Shown: one piece after another, positions 1 to 6,455 of the stretch | How the letters are laid out: every line of letters begins with the position of its first letter | How positions within the stretch are numbered: the stretch's first letter is position 1 | DNA from: a virus | Virus record (IMG/VR): IMGVR_UViG_3300021185_000840 | Coordinates: 1 to 20,993 of that record | Strand: one strand, 5' to 3' | Length of the DNA stretch: 20,993 nucleotides | Notes under the pieces: generated by a model | Database searches by the model: none | The model's input: only the letters and a program-made list of their open reading frames with translations | What the model was told of the DNA's origin: nothing | Made by a program: the position numbers and the translations under genes

Positions 1-1
1 G

Positions 2-322
2 GCAGACAACCAGCCTAAGTGGGTACGAGACGCTTTATACGAGAACATGGATGACCCAGACTCAGTCGTAAGAGTTATTGACTTGTACAAGATTGATACA
101 GGCCATACCCCTCAAGCTAAGAAAGCTAGCACTAAAGCAGCGGCTAAAACTATTGGTAAGGGTTCAAGGACTAAGGTTGATCCCACAGAAGGCGGAGCTA
201 CTATCAGAGAGTCAGACGTTTCCAACATGTCTGCCACTGAGTTTGAAGCCCGTGAACAAGAAATTGCTAAGGCCATGCGAACAGGGAAATTCGTGTATGA
301 TCTTAGCGGTAATGCACGATAG
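2..322 (+). CDS. Probable capsid assembly/scaffolding protein, C-terminal part (5' truncated)
   Basis: The reading frame is open from base 2 through the in-frame ATG at 47 to the TAG at 320-322, so this is the 3' end of a longer gene cut by the window edge, not a 91-residue gene. The visible 106 residues are hydrophilic. A Lys/Ala-rich stretch is followed by a charged helix-like end containing MSATEFEAREQEIAKAMRTG. I infer a scaffold or capsid-assembly role mainly because it lies directly upstream of the major capsid gene, where T7-like and many other tailed phages keep their scaffold, and because scaffolds typically end in charged helices that bind the coat protein. No catalytic motif is visible. 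It could instead be another minor capsid component. Confidence 0.55.
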   Translation, partial: ADNQPKWVRDALYENMDDPDSVVRVIDLYKIDTGHTPQAKKASTKAAAKTIGKGSRTKVDPTEGGATIRESDVSNMSATEFEAREQEIAKAMRTGKFVYDLSGNAR

Positions 323-336
323 GTGTTGACAAACAC
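323..336. promoter_or_regulatory. Inverted repeat over the -35 box (possible operator)
   Basis: GTGTT at 323-327 and AACAC at 332-336 are exact reverse complements around GACA, so the -35 hexamer sits inside a 14-base palindrome. A repressor or activator dimer could bind here, but five-base arms may arise by chance. Confidence 0.3.
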
Positions 337-353
337 TTTTGCCTGCATATAAC
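326..353 (+). promoter_or_regulatory. Host sigma-70-type promoter before the major capsid gene
   Basis: A perfect TTGACA (-35) lies at 326-331 and TATAAC (-10) at 348-353, with a 16-base spacer; reading the -10 as ATAACT gives 17. A start near base 360 is expected. The promoter begins right after the scaffold stop codon and would drive the capsid gene from a leader of about 250 bases. The very similar pair at 12841-12869 supports it. It resembles a bacterial housekeeping promoter, which suggests host RNA polymerase rather than a phage single-subunit polymerase reads this region. Confidence 0.7.
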
Positions 354-361
354 TAAGTACG

Positions 362-402
362 TATAGTTCAAGAGCCTCTTAGCAGACTACCTCTTAACTA
401 TA
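362..402 (+). promoter_or_regulatory. Stem-loop near the 5' end of the capsid transcript
   Basis: TATAGTT (362-368) pairs with AACTATA (396-402) and AAGAG (370-374) with CTCTT (391-395), giving 12 base pairs with one bulged C (369) and a 16-base loop. It starts within a few bases of the predicted transcription start. Stem-loops at a transcript's 5' end are known to slow mRNA decay, so mRNA stabilisation is a reasonable inference. The loop and 3' arm contain a direct repeat CCTCTTA (375-381 and 390-396), so AAGAG also has a nearby alternative partner. Confidence 0.5.
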
Positions 403-596
403 AAACTTTCCCAAACCTAAAAACTATAACATTCAACCAAGAACCACCTGAGTAAGTATAGGCCCGTTAGCTAATGGTTGGCCGACCGGAAGCCAAACGC
501 ACCCTAGAAAATATCTCAGCCTCTTCGTCTTGTTTAGTTTCTCTGAGTTGAGGTGTTTGCCTTATACTCGCATTCACTTCTTATCATAAGCCAAAC
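403..596 (+). other. Rest of the non-coding capsid leader
   Basis: I see no credible gene in this stretch. It holds a near-palindrome at 476-487 (GGTTGGCCGACC), a weak 5-base-pair hairpin TTGGC/GCCAA (478-482 with 492-496), and a direct repeat AAGCCAAAC at 490-498 and 588-596. Another TATAAC at 425-430 lacks a matching -35. A structured untranslated leader is the most likely role. Confidence 0.45.
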
Positions 597-609
597 ATTC
601 TAGGAGAAT
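597..609 (+). promoter_or_regulatory. Ribosome-binding site of the capsid gene within a small hairpin
   Basis: The Shine-Dalgarno AGGAG (602-606) lies seven bases before the ATG at 614. It is flanked by the inverted repeat ATTCT (597-601) and AGAAT (605-609), which would place AGG in a three-base loop. The site is strong and fixes the start codon. The hairpin may present or partly mask it. Confidence 0.6.
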
Positions 610-613
610 TACA

Positions 614-1687
614 ATGGCATTCGCATCAGCTGGAGGTTACACCAACCTCCCTAACGGTAACTTCAGTTCCGTTATCTACTCTAAAAAAGTACAGCTTGCA
701 TTCCGCAAGTCAACAGTCGTCGGTGACGTAACCAACTCTGATTATTTTGGAGAGATTGCAAACCAAGGGGACACTGTTAAGATTATTAAAGAGCCAGAGG
801 TGAGCGTATCTGCTTATGCACGTGGTACAACCATTGCTGCACAAGATCTCACAGACGCTGACTTCTCCTTAGTCGTTGATAAAGCTAACTATTTTGCTTT
901 CAAGATGGACGATATCGAGGAGGCTCACTCCCATGTAAACTTCATGGATCTTGCAACCAACCGTGCGGCTTACCGCTTGGCTGACCAGCATGACCAAGAA
1001 GTATTGGGTTACTTGTCAGGTTACAAACAGTCTGCTTTGCACACTGCTGCTGACACAGTAAACGATCAAGTCAACGGCACTAAAGCTGACACAGCTGCTG
1101 GTTCTGACGAACTGCTTGCAGCTAATAAGCTTTCCCGCCCAGACTTCGGCAACATCACAACTGCAGGTGTAGCTGGCGACTCTATTCCAGTTGCTGCTCG
1201 TCTGCCAGGTGCGACTGCTTTGCCAACTGCATACGTATCACCTACTATGTTGATTGCACGTATGGGTCGTCTTCTTGATCAAAACAGTGTTGACAAGGCT
1301 GGTCGTTGGGTTATCATTGACCCAGTGATGATGGAAATCCTGATGGATGAAGATTCCCGTCTGTTGAACGCTGACTTCGGTGACTCTAACGGGTTGCGTA
1401 ATGGTCTCGTCCTCAACAACTGGAATGGCTTCCGTGTTTATGTATCTAACAACCTGCCTCAAATTGGCACAGGTGCATCGACAACAGGCACAGCCGCACA
1501 GTCCACTAACTTTGGCGCTGTCGTAGCTGGTCACGATTCTGCTGTAGCAACTGCTGAGCAAATCAACAAGACTGAAACCTACCGTGACCCAGATTCATTC
1601 GCTGACATTGTCCGTGGTATGCATCTATACGGTAGAAAAATACTGAGGCCAGAAGCCTTGGTAACAGCTAAGTATAACTTGGCTTAA
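614..1687 (+). CDS. Major capsid protein
   Basis: This 357-residue protein forms the phage head shell. It has the size and style of HK97-fold major capsid proteins. The N-terminus is Ala/Gly/Asn-rich (about 1-25). A GDTVKIIKEPEVSVSAY strand region near residues 52-68 is followed by an acidic DLTDADF segment and the helix DLATNRAAYRLADQHDQEVL (about 112-131). A WVIIDPVMMEILMDED stretch follows in the second half, and a conserved-looking end has RGMHLYGRKILRPEAL. The start has a strong ribosome site at 602-606. Upstream is the probable scaffold gene and downstream are the tail-tube genes, the usual order for a T7-like head module. It has its own promoter and a following stem-loop, consistent with high expression. 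No slippery site or second-frame extension like T7 10B is apparent at the 3' end. Family membership is from recognition, not a search. Confidence 0.85.
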   Translation: MAFASAGGYTNLPNGNFSSVIYSKKVQLAFRKSTVVGDVTNSDYFGEIANQGDTVKIIKEPEVSVSAYARGTTIAAQDLTDADFSLVVDKANYFAFKMDDIEEAHSHVNFMDLATNRAAYRLADQHDQEVLGYLSGYKQSALHTAADTVNDQVNGTKADTAAGSDELLAANKLSRPDFGNITTAGVAGDSIPVAARLPGATALPTAYVSPTMLIARMGRLLDQNSVDKAGRWVIIDPVMMEILMDEDSRLLNADFGDSNGLRNGLVLNNWNGFRVYVSNNLPQIGTGASTTGTAAQSTNFGAVVAGHDSAVATAEQINKTETYRDPDSFADIVRGMHLYGRKILRPEALVTAKYNLA

Positions 1688-1705
1688 ACAATACAATAAT
1701 CTGTT

Positions 1706-1731
1706 GGGCTGGTCTTCTAGGAGGCTGGCCC
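1706..1731 (+). terminator. GC-rich stem-loop after the capsid gene (possible attenuator)
   Basis: GGGCTGGTCT (1706-1715) pairs with AGGCTGGCCC (1722-1731) through ten pairs, three of them G-U, around a six-base loop. No run of T follows, so this is not a textbook intrinsic terminator. Its place just after the capsid gene matches the attenuating terminator after T7 gene 10. It could equally be an RNase processing site that protects the capsid mRNA 3' end. Confidence 0.45.
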
Positions 1732-1760
1732 TTCAGCAACCTCAACGGTAGGATAACTCT

Positions 1761-2486
1761 ATGGCTACTTATGTATCTCTAGTTAATGAATTACTAAGAC
1801 GTATGAACGAGGTTACACTTGACATTGCGGGTGATGGCTTTGATACGGTACGTAATGTTCAGGCTCTAGCTAAAGATGCAGTCAATAGTAGCGTTAGACT
1901 TATTCTACAGGATGGTCAGGAGTGGCCCTTCCTTAAAACAACGTATACCCAAACACTAACGGCAGGCACACGCCTCTACGACTTCCCTTCCGACTACTCA
2001 AGTACTGACTGGAACACCTTTTATATTAAACAACTATCCTCTAAGAGTAATGCACCTCGTAACTTAAAGGTAATTACCTATGAGGACTACATTCAAAACT
2101 ATAGAAGTATAGACGACACGGGTGACACAGTTAACGGGGATGCTTCCCCCTCTGTTGTGTACCAAACTTATGGTCCTGCCTTTGGAGTTACACCTGTACC
2201 GGATGCAGCCTACGAAATTGAGTATGTGTACTGGTCTTACCCTGACGACATGGCAGTGTACAATGACGTGTGTATCATACCAGACAGATTCAAGCATGTT
2301 CTTATTGATGGCGCTATGATGTTTATGATGCGTTTCCGTAGTAATGAGCAGAGTGCGTCTATTCACCAGAATAACTTTGATGATGGTATTAAGTCTATGC
2401 GCCGTGTACTTATGGATGACGCAATAGAGATTAGATCCACAGCTGTATCAAGGGGCTTTAACTCTGCGTTTGGTGGTGGTGCCTGA
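1761..2486 (+). CDS. Head-tail adaptor / tail tubular protein A-like
   Basis: This 241-residue protein probably forms the ring joining the portal to the tail nozzle, like T7 gp11. The N-terminus (YVSLVNELLRRMNEV) and following helical stretch with AKDAVNSSVRLILQDGQEWPF resemble known tail-tube A and adaptor proteins. A central LYDFPSDYSSTDW segment and an FKHVLIDGAMMFMMRFR helix near the C-terminus also fit. The length is close to the family's roughly 200 residues. AGGA at 1750-1753 gives a normal ribosome site. The gene lies between capsid and nozzle genes, exactly where gp11 sits in T7-like phages. Its stop overlaps the next start (TGATG), suggesting coupled translation. The assignment rests on order, length and general resemblance. 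Confidence 0.65.
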   Translation: MATYVSLVNELLRRMNEVTLDIAGDGFDTVRNVQALAKDAVNSSVRLILQDGQEWPFLKTTYTQTLTAGTRLYDFPSDYSSTDWNTFYIKQLSSKSNAPRNLKVITYEDYIQNYRSIDDTGDTVNGDASPSVVYQTYGPAFGVTPVPDAAYEIEYVYWSYPDDMAVYNDVCIIPDRFKHVLIDGAMMFMMRFRSNEQSASIHQNNFDDGIKSMRRVLMDDAIEIRSTAVSRGFNSAFGGGA

Positions 2487-4024
2487 TGGCTGATAACCTA
2501 GCCTCCTTTAAAGTCTTCTGCCAAGGCGGTCTAAACACCAGTCGTGATGTGCTGTCACAGGGTGAGACGCAACCGGGTTCAGCTATCTCGTTGATTAACT
2601 ACGAGCCTGCTGTTACTGGTGGTTATCGCAAGATGAGTGGCTACAGTAATGACTATGGTACAGTTCCAGGGTTCGGTGATGTTTTAGGTGTCTGTGTAGC
2701 TAATGGTGTGAATGACGGTATCCTTGCCGCACGGTATGATACAGGAAGCACTGACTATCTGTATTACTGGAATACTTCTACATCTGCTTGGGTAACTATT
2801 ACTACACCTGCCACTGTTGATGTTTCAACTTACCCCAAGGTACGCTTCTCTCGTTACAACTGGGGTACATCTAAGGTAGTTATTACGGATGGTGTGAACC
2901 CTGCTGCAACATATGATGGTACGACTTACACTCAGCTTACTAGCACTAACGCTCCCAGCGCACCTAAACTCTCACATGTATTTAAGAACCACTTATTCTT
3001 AGCAGGTGATGCTACTGAGACTACTAGCCTGTGGTTCTCTGCACCCTACAATGAGATTGACTACGATCCTGCAGACGGTTCAGGTGTCATTAACGTAGGC
3101 TTCCCTATTGTTGCCATAAAGTCATTTCGTGACGCACTCTACGTCTTTGGATCAAACAATATCCGTAAGCTTGTAGGTAACAACATAGCAGACTTTGTAC
3201 TTGAAGAAGTTACAGATGACTTGGGTTGTGTAGCTACCGACAGTATCATTGAGATAGGTGGGGACTTAATCTTTTTATCTCAGGATGGTCTGCGGCCTAT
3301 TAGCGGTACGGATAAAATTGGTGACGTTAATCTTGAGACTGTCTCTAAAGACATTCAGTCTATCTTTACTGATGTAGTTTTTGATGTAGACTTAGACAAG
3401 CTGAACGCCGTAGTTATCAGACAGAAGACACAGTTTAGGTTCTTCCTTGGTGCAGCTGATGGACAGGGTATCATCGGTGGCTTTAGACAGACACCTAATG
3501 GTTTGCAGTTTGAGTATGGACAGATGCTTGGTGTCTTTACTACATGTGCTACCAGTGGTTACATTGGTCAGGATGAGTTTGTAGTACACGGTGATAGCAA
3601 CGGTAAAGTACACCGCCAAGAACAAGGCAACTCATTTGATGGTGAGGATATATTTAGTGTATTCCAGACACCCTTCTTTCACATGCAAGACCCAGAGCAA
3701 CGTAAGGTGTTTTACACTGTAGCTACGTACTTACGTTCTGAGGGTGACAATGAACTAATCATGTCTGCTCTTTACGACTACGAAGACGTAGACACTTTGC
3801 GTCCTACAAACTTTACACTAACAACACAGGGCGCAGCTGCATATTATAACGAAGCCTTGTACAACAGCACAGCAATCTTTGACGGTAACCCTGCCCCTGT
3901 ACGGCGCACAAACATTTCAGGTTCAGGTATGTCAGCATCATTTAAATACGTAACCAATGACACTAACGCCTCCCACAGTATCCAAGGCATCGTGGTGACA
4001 TTCGGAGTAGGAGACAGGTTATAA
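2486..4024 (+). CDS. Tail nozzle / tail tubular protein B-like structural protein
   Basis: This 512-residue protein is rich in beta-strand-like segments. It begins SFKVFCQGGLNTSRDVLSQG and includes GSAISLINYEPAVTGGYRKM, a sequence style common at the start of podovirus nozzle or stabilisation proteins. Later segments such as HLFLAGDATETTSLWFSAP, ALYVFGSNNIRKLVG and LIFLSQDGLRPI recur as strand-turn-strand units, which suggests a beta-propeller-like body. T7 gp12, which has this position and role, is larger (about 790 residues), so this is a shorter version. The start overlaps the previous stop by one base. It would form the distal tail tube to which fibres attach. Exact equivalence to gp12 is inferred from position and fold style. 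Confidence 0.65.
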   Translation: MADNLASFKVFCQGGLNTSRDVLSQGETQPGSAISLINYEPAVTGGYRKMSGYSNDYGTVPGFGDVLGVCVANGVNDGILAARYDTGSTDYLYYWNTSTSAWVTITTPATVDVSTYPKVRFSRYNWGTSKVVITDGVNPAATYDGTTYTQLTSTNAPSAPKLSHVFKNHLFLAGDATETTSLWFSAPYNEIDYDPADGSGVINVGFPIVAIKSFRDALYVFGSNNIRKLVGNNIADFVLEEVTDDLGCVATDSIIEIGGDLIFLSQDGLRPISGTDKIGDVNLETVSKDIQSIFTDVVFDVDLDKLNAVVIRQKTQFRFFLGAADGQGIIGGFRQTPNGLQFEYGQMLGVFTTCATSGYIGQDEFVVHGDSNGKVHRQEQGNSFDGEDIFSVFQTPFFHMQDPEQRKVFYTVATYLRSEGDNELIMSALYDYEDVDTLRPTNFTLTTQGAAAYYNEALYNSTAIFDGNPAPVRRTNISGSGMSASFKYVTNDTNASHSIQGIVVTFGVGDRL

Positions 4025-4025
4025 C

Positions 4026-6440
4026 ATGGCAGGTTACACTAGACAGTCAGTAGCAGACATTATCGCTAATGCGGTTATTAAAGCTGCACCAGTAAACGCT
4101 GAGTTTAACGCTATTCGTGATGCTTTTAATAACAGCACGGGTCACAAGCATGACGGTACATCTTCTGAGGGTACTTACGTTCCCCTCATTGCAGACATTG
4201 ATGCTAATAATAAAGTAGTAGTAGATACAACTAACAATCGTGTCAGTTTTTACTCAGAGGTAGGTGGTTCTGCAGTAGAGCAAGTACGCATTCAAGACGG
4301 TGCTATTGTTCCTGTAACGGACAACGACATTGATCTGGGTTCGTCTGGGCTTAAGTTTAAGAACCTCTACGTTGATGGTATCGGTGAGATTGGCTCTACC
4401 ACTATCCTTGGCGGTACTATTGATAACGTAGTCATTGGTGGCACTACTCCAGCTGCTGCAGACTTTACTACAATGGATGCAACAGGTAATGTTACTGTTG
4501 GTGGTACGTTTGCTGTAACGGGTACGTCTGCACTAACAGGCACTACTACCATTACGTCTGCTGACATCAACTCTGGTGCAATGGACAACACGGTTATTGG
4601 TAATACTACACCTGTTGCAATCACAGGTACTACTATTACAGGTACGTCCCTTGTTGGCCCCCTCACGGGAGATGTTACTGGGGATGTCACTGGTGACGTA
4701 ACAGGCGATGTTACAGGAGACCTTACAGGTAACGTAACAGGGAATGTAACGGGTAACTTAAATGGTATTATTGGTGCTACTACCCCTGCTGCTGGTAGCT
4801 TTACAACTGTATCGACATCTGGACAAGCAACCTTGGCGACTGTTGATATTAACGGCGGTAGCATTGACGGTACTATTATTGGAGCATCAACTGCTGCAGC
4901 TATAACAGGTACTACCATCACAGGTACTAGTCTTGTAGGGCCGCTTACAGGTAGTGTAACAGGTAACGTAGCAGGTAATGTTACTGGCAATCTTGTGGGC
5001 AACGTAACTGGTAATGTTACTGCAGCAAGTGGCACTTCCTCATTCACCGATGTGACCATTAATGGTACACTGAACATGAATGCTGGTACTACCTCCACTA
5101 TTACTAACCTTACAGCACCTTCTAATGACCTTGACGCAGCCACAAAAAAGTATGTGGACGATGAAGTAGCTGGCCTTGTGGACTCTGCCCCCGGTACACT
5201 TGATACGTTAAACGAACTAGCTGCCGCTTTGGGTGACGATGCAGACTTTGCTAATACTATAACAACTAGCATTGCCACTAAGTTACCACTGGCAGGTGGT
5301 ACAATGACTGGCCCTATTGCTATGGGTACATCTAAGATTACTGGCTTGGGTGATCCAACTGCAGCACAGGACGCAGCAAGTAAAAACTATGCTGACACTA
5401 CTTTCTTAGGTAAAGCTGGTGGCACTATGACTGGTGCTATCAGTATGGGTAGTGCTAAGGTTACTACTACCTATACACCTACAAATGGTCCTGATCTCAC
5501 TAACAAGACATACGTAGATAGCATTGTAGGGTCTGGTGCTTCTGCAGCTTCTAGTGCTACAGCTGCTGCTTCTTCCGCTACAGCCGCTGCTACCAGTTCA
5601 ACTAACGCAGGTAACTCTGCTACTGCCGCTGCAAGTTCAGCTACATCTGCCGCTGCATCATACGATAGCTTTGATGATCGTTACTTAGGTGCTAAGTCTT
5701 CCGCTCCTGCGCTAGACAATGATGGCGATGCACTTATAGCTGGTGCTTTATACTTCAACACTACTACTGACATCATGTACGTTTATGGTGGCTCTGGTTG
5801 GCAGGCCGCTGGAAGCTCTGTGAATGGTACATCTAACCGTAATACTTACACTGCTACCGCTGGTCAGACTTCCTTTGCTGCAACGTATGACCCCGGCTAT
5901 GTTGATGCCTACCTCAATGGCGTAAAGCTTATTAATGGTACAGACTTCACTGCTACAAGCGGTACATCTATTGTGCTGGCATCAGGTGCAGCGGTAGGTG
6001 ATACTGTAGACATTGTAGGTTTCGGTACATTTGTAGTAGCTGATACTTATACTAAGACACAGGCAGATGCTCGTTACTTACTAGAGTCAAACAATCTCTC
6101 AGACTTAGTTAGTGCAGCAACAGCAAGAACAAACCTTGGCCTAGCTATAGGATCAGACGTACAGGCTTATGACGCAACTATTCTTGTTGATGGAGATATT
6201 GGTTCTACTGTTCAGGCTTATAACACTAACTTAACTGCTATAAATCAGGCACTAACAACAACGTCTAGTCCAACCTTTGCTACAGCAAACATAACAACGG
6301 CAGACTTTGGTAACTGGACTGTCACAGAGTCAGGTGGCTCACTGTACTTTGCTACAGGCGGCACAAACAAAATGAAATTAGACGCAAGCGGCAACCTCGA
6401 TGTTGTCGGCAACGTCAATTCTAACGCAACAATCACCTAG
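4026..6440 (+). CDS. Large repetitive tail fibre protein
   Basis: This 804-residue, mostly low-complexity protein has the architecture of a trimeric phage fibre. The N-terminus (about 1-45, ending GHKHDG) is a probable attachment domain. Residues 183-245 and 276-325 hold two copies of a module containing ITGTTITGTSLVGPLTG, each followed by TG(D/N/S)V repeats. Two ATKKYVDD/ASKNYADT-type trimer motifs follow. An Ala/Ser-rich segment at about 502-545 is likely coiled coil. A globular region with YFNTTTDIMYVYGGSGW and VDAYLNGVKLINGTDF comes next. The end is LDASGNLDVVGN, a common finish for marine-phage fibres. No S74-type self-cleaving chaperone domain is visible. AGGAG at 4009-4013 serves the start. 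The next gene's ribosome site lies directly after this stop. Confidence 0.8.
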   Translation: MAGYTRQSVADIIANAVIKAAPVNAEFNAIRDAFNNSTGHKHDGTSSEGTYVPLIADIDANNKVVVDTTNNRVSFYSEVGGSAVEQVRIQDGAIVPVTDNDIDLGSSGLKFKNLYVDGIGEIGSTTILGGTIDNVVIGGTTPAAADFTTMDATGNVTVGGTFAVTGTSALTGTTTITSADINSGAMDNTVIGNTTPVAITGTTITGTSLVGPLTGDVTGDVTGDVTGDVTGDLTGNVTGNVTGNLNGIIGATTPAAGSFTTVSTSGQATLATVDINGGSIDGTIIGASTAAAITGTTITGTSLVGPLTGSVTGNVAGNVTGNLVGNVTGNVTAASGTSSFTDVTINGTLNMNAGTTSTITNLTAPSNDLDAATKKYVDDEVAGLVDSAPGTLDTLNELAAALGDDADFANTITTSIATKLPLAGGTMTGPIAMGTSKITGLGDPTAAQDAASKNYADTTFLGKAGGTMTGAISMGSAKVTTTYTPTNGPDLTNKTYVDSIVGSGASAASSATAAASSATAAATSSTNAGNSATAAASSATSAAASYDSFDDRYLGAKSSAPALDNDGDALIAGALYFNTTTDIMYVYGGSGWQAAGSSVNGTSNRNTYTATAGQTSFAATYDPGYVDAYLNGVKLINGTDFTATSGTSIVLASGAAVGDTVDIVGFGTFVVADTYTKTQADARYLLESNNLSDLVSAATARTNLGLAIGSDVQAYDATILVDGDIGSTVQAYNTNLTAINQALTTTSSPTFATANITTADFGNWTVTESGGSLYFATGGTNKMKLDASGNLDVVGNVNSNATIT
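4665..4765 (+). repeat. Tandem 12-base repeat coding TG(D/N)V
   Basis: About eight diverged in-frame 12-base units, roughly ACNGGNGAYGTN, encode TGDVTGDV then TGNVTGN from residue 214 of the large fibre. A shorter, more diverged second block lies near 4945-5025. In-frame units allow fibre length changes without frameshift. Confidence 0.8.
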
Positions 6441-6455
6441 TAGGAGTACACGAAG

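Noticed and set aside
425-430. Third promoter using TATAAC in the capsid leader
   Set aside because: No -35-like hexamer occurs 15-19 bases upstream.
461-510. tRNA-like look of the leader (GGCCCGTTAGCTAATGG...)
   Set aside because: The D-arm-like part is suggestive, but there is no T-arm GTTCRA segment, no matching acceptor stem and no convincing anticodon stem.
1660-1760. Programmed frameshift extending the capsid protein, as in T7 10B
   Set aside because: No slippery heptamer is seen before the stop, and no long alternative frame continues past it.
4367-5278. 303-residue open frame on the minus strand
   Set aside because: It lies wholly inside the large fibre gene, and its composition (repeated PVTLPVTLP) is just the reverse reading of the TGxV repeats. 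It has no credible ribosome site or neighbours on that strand.
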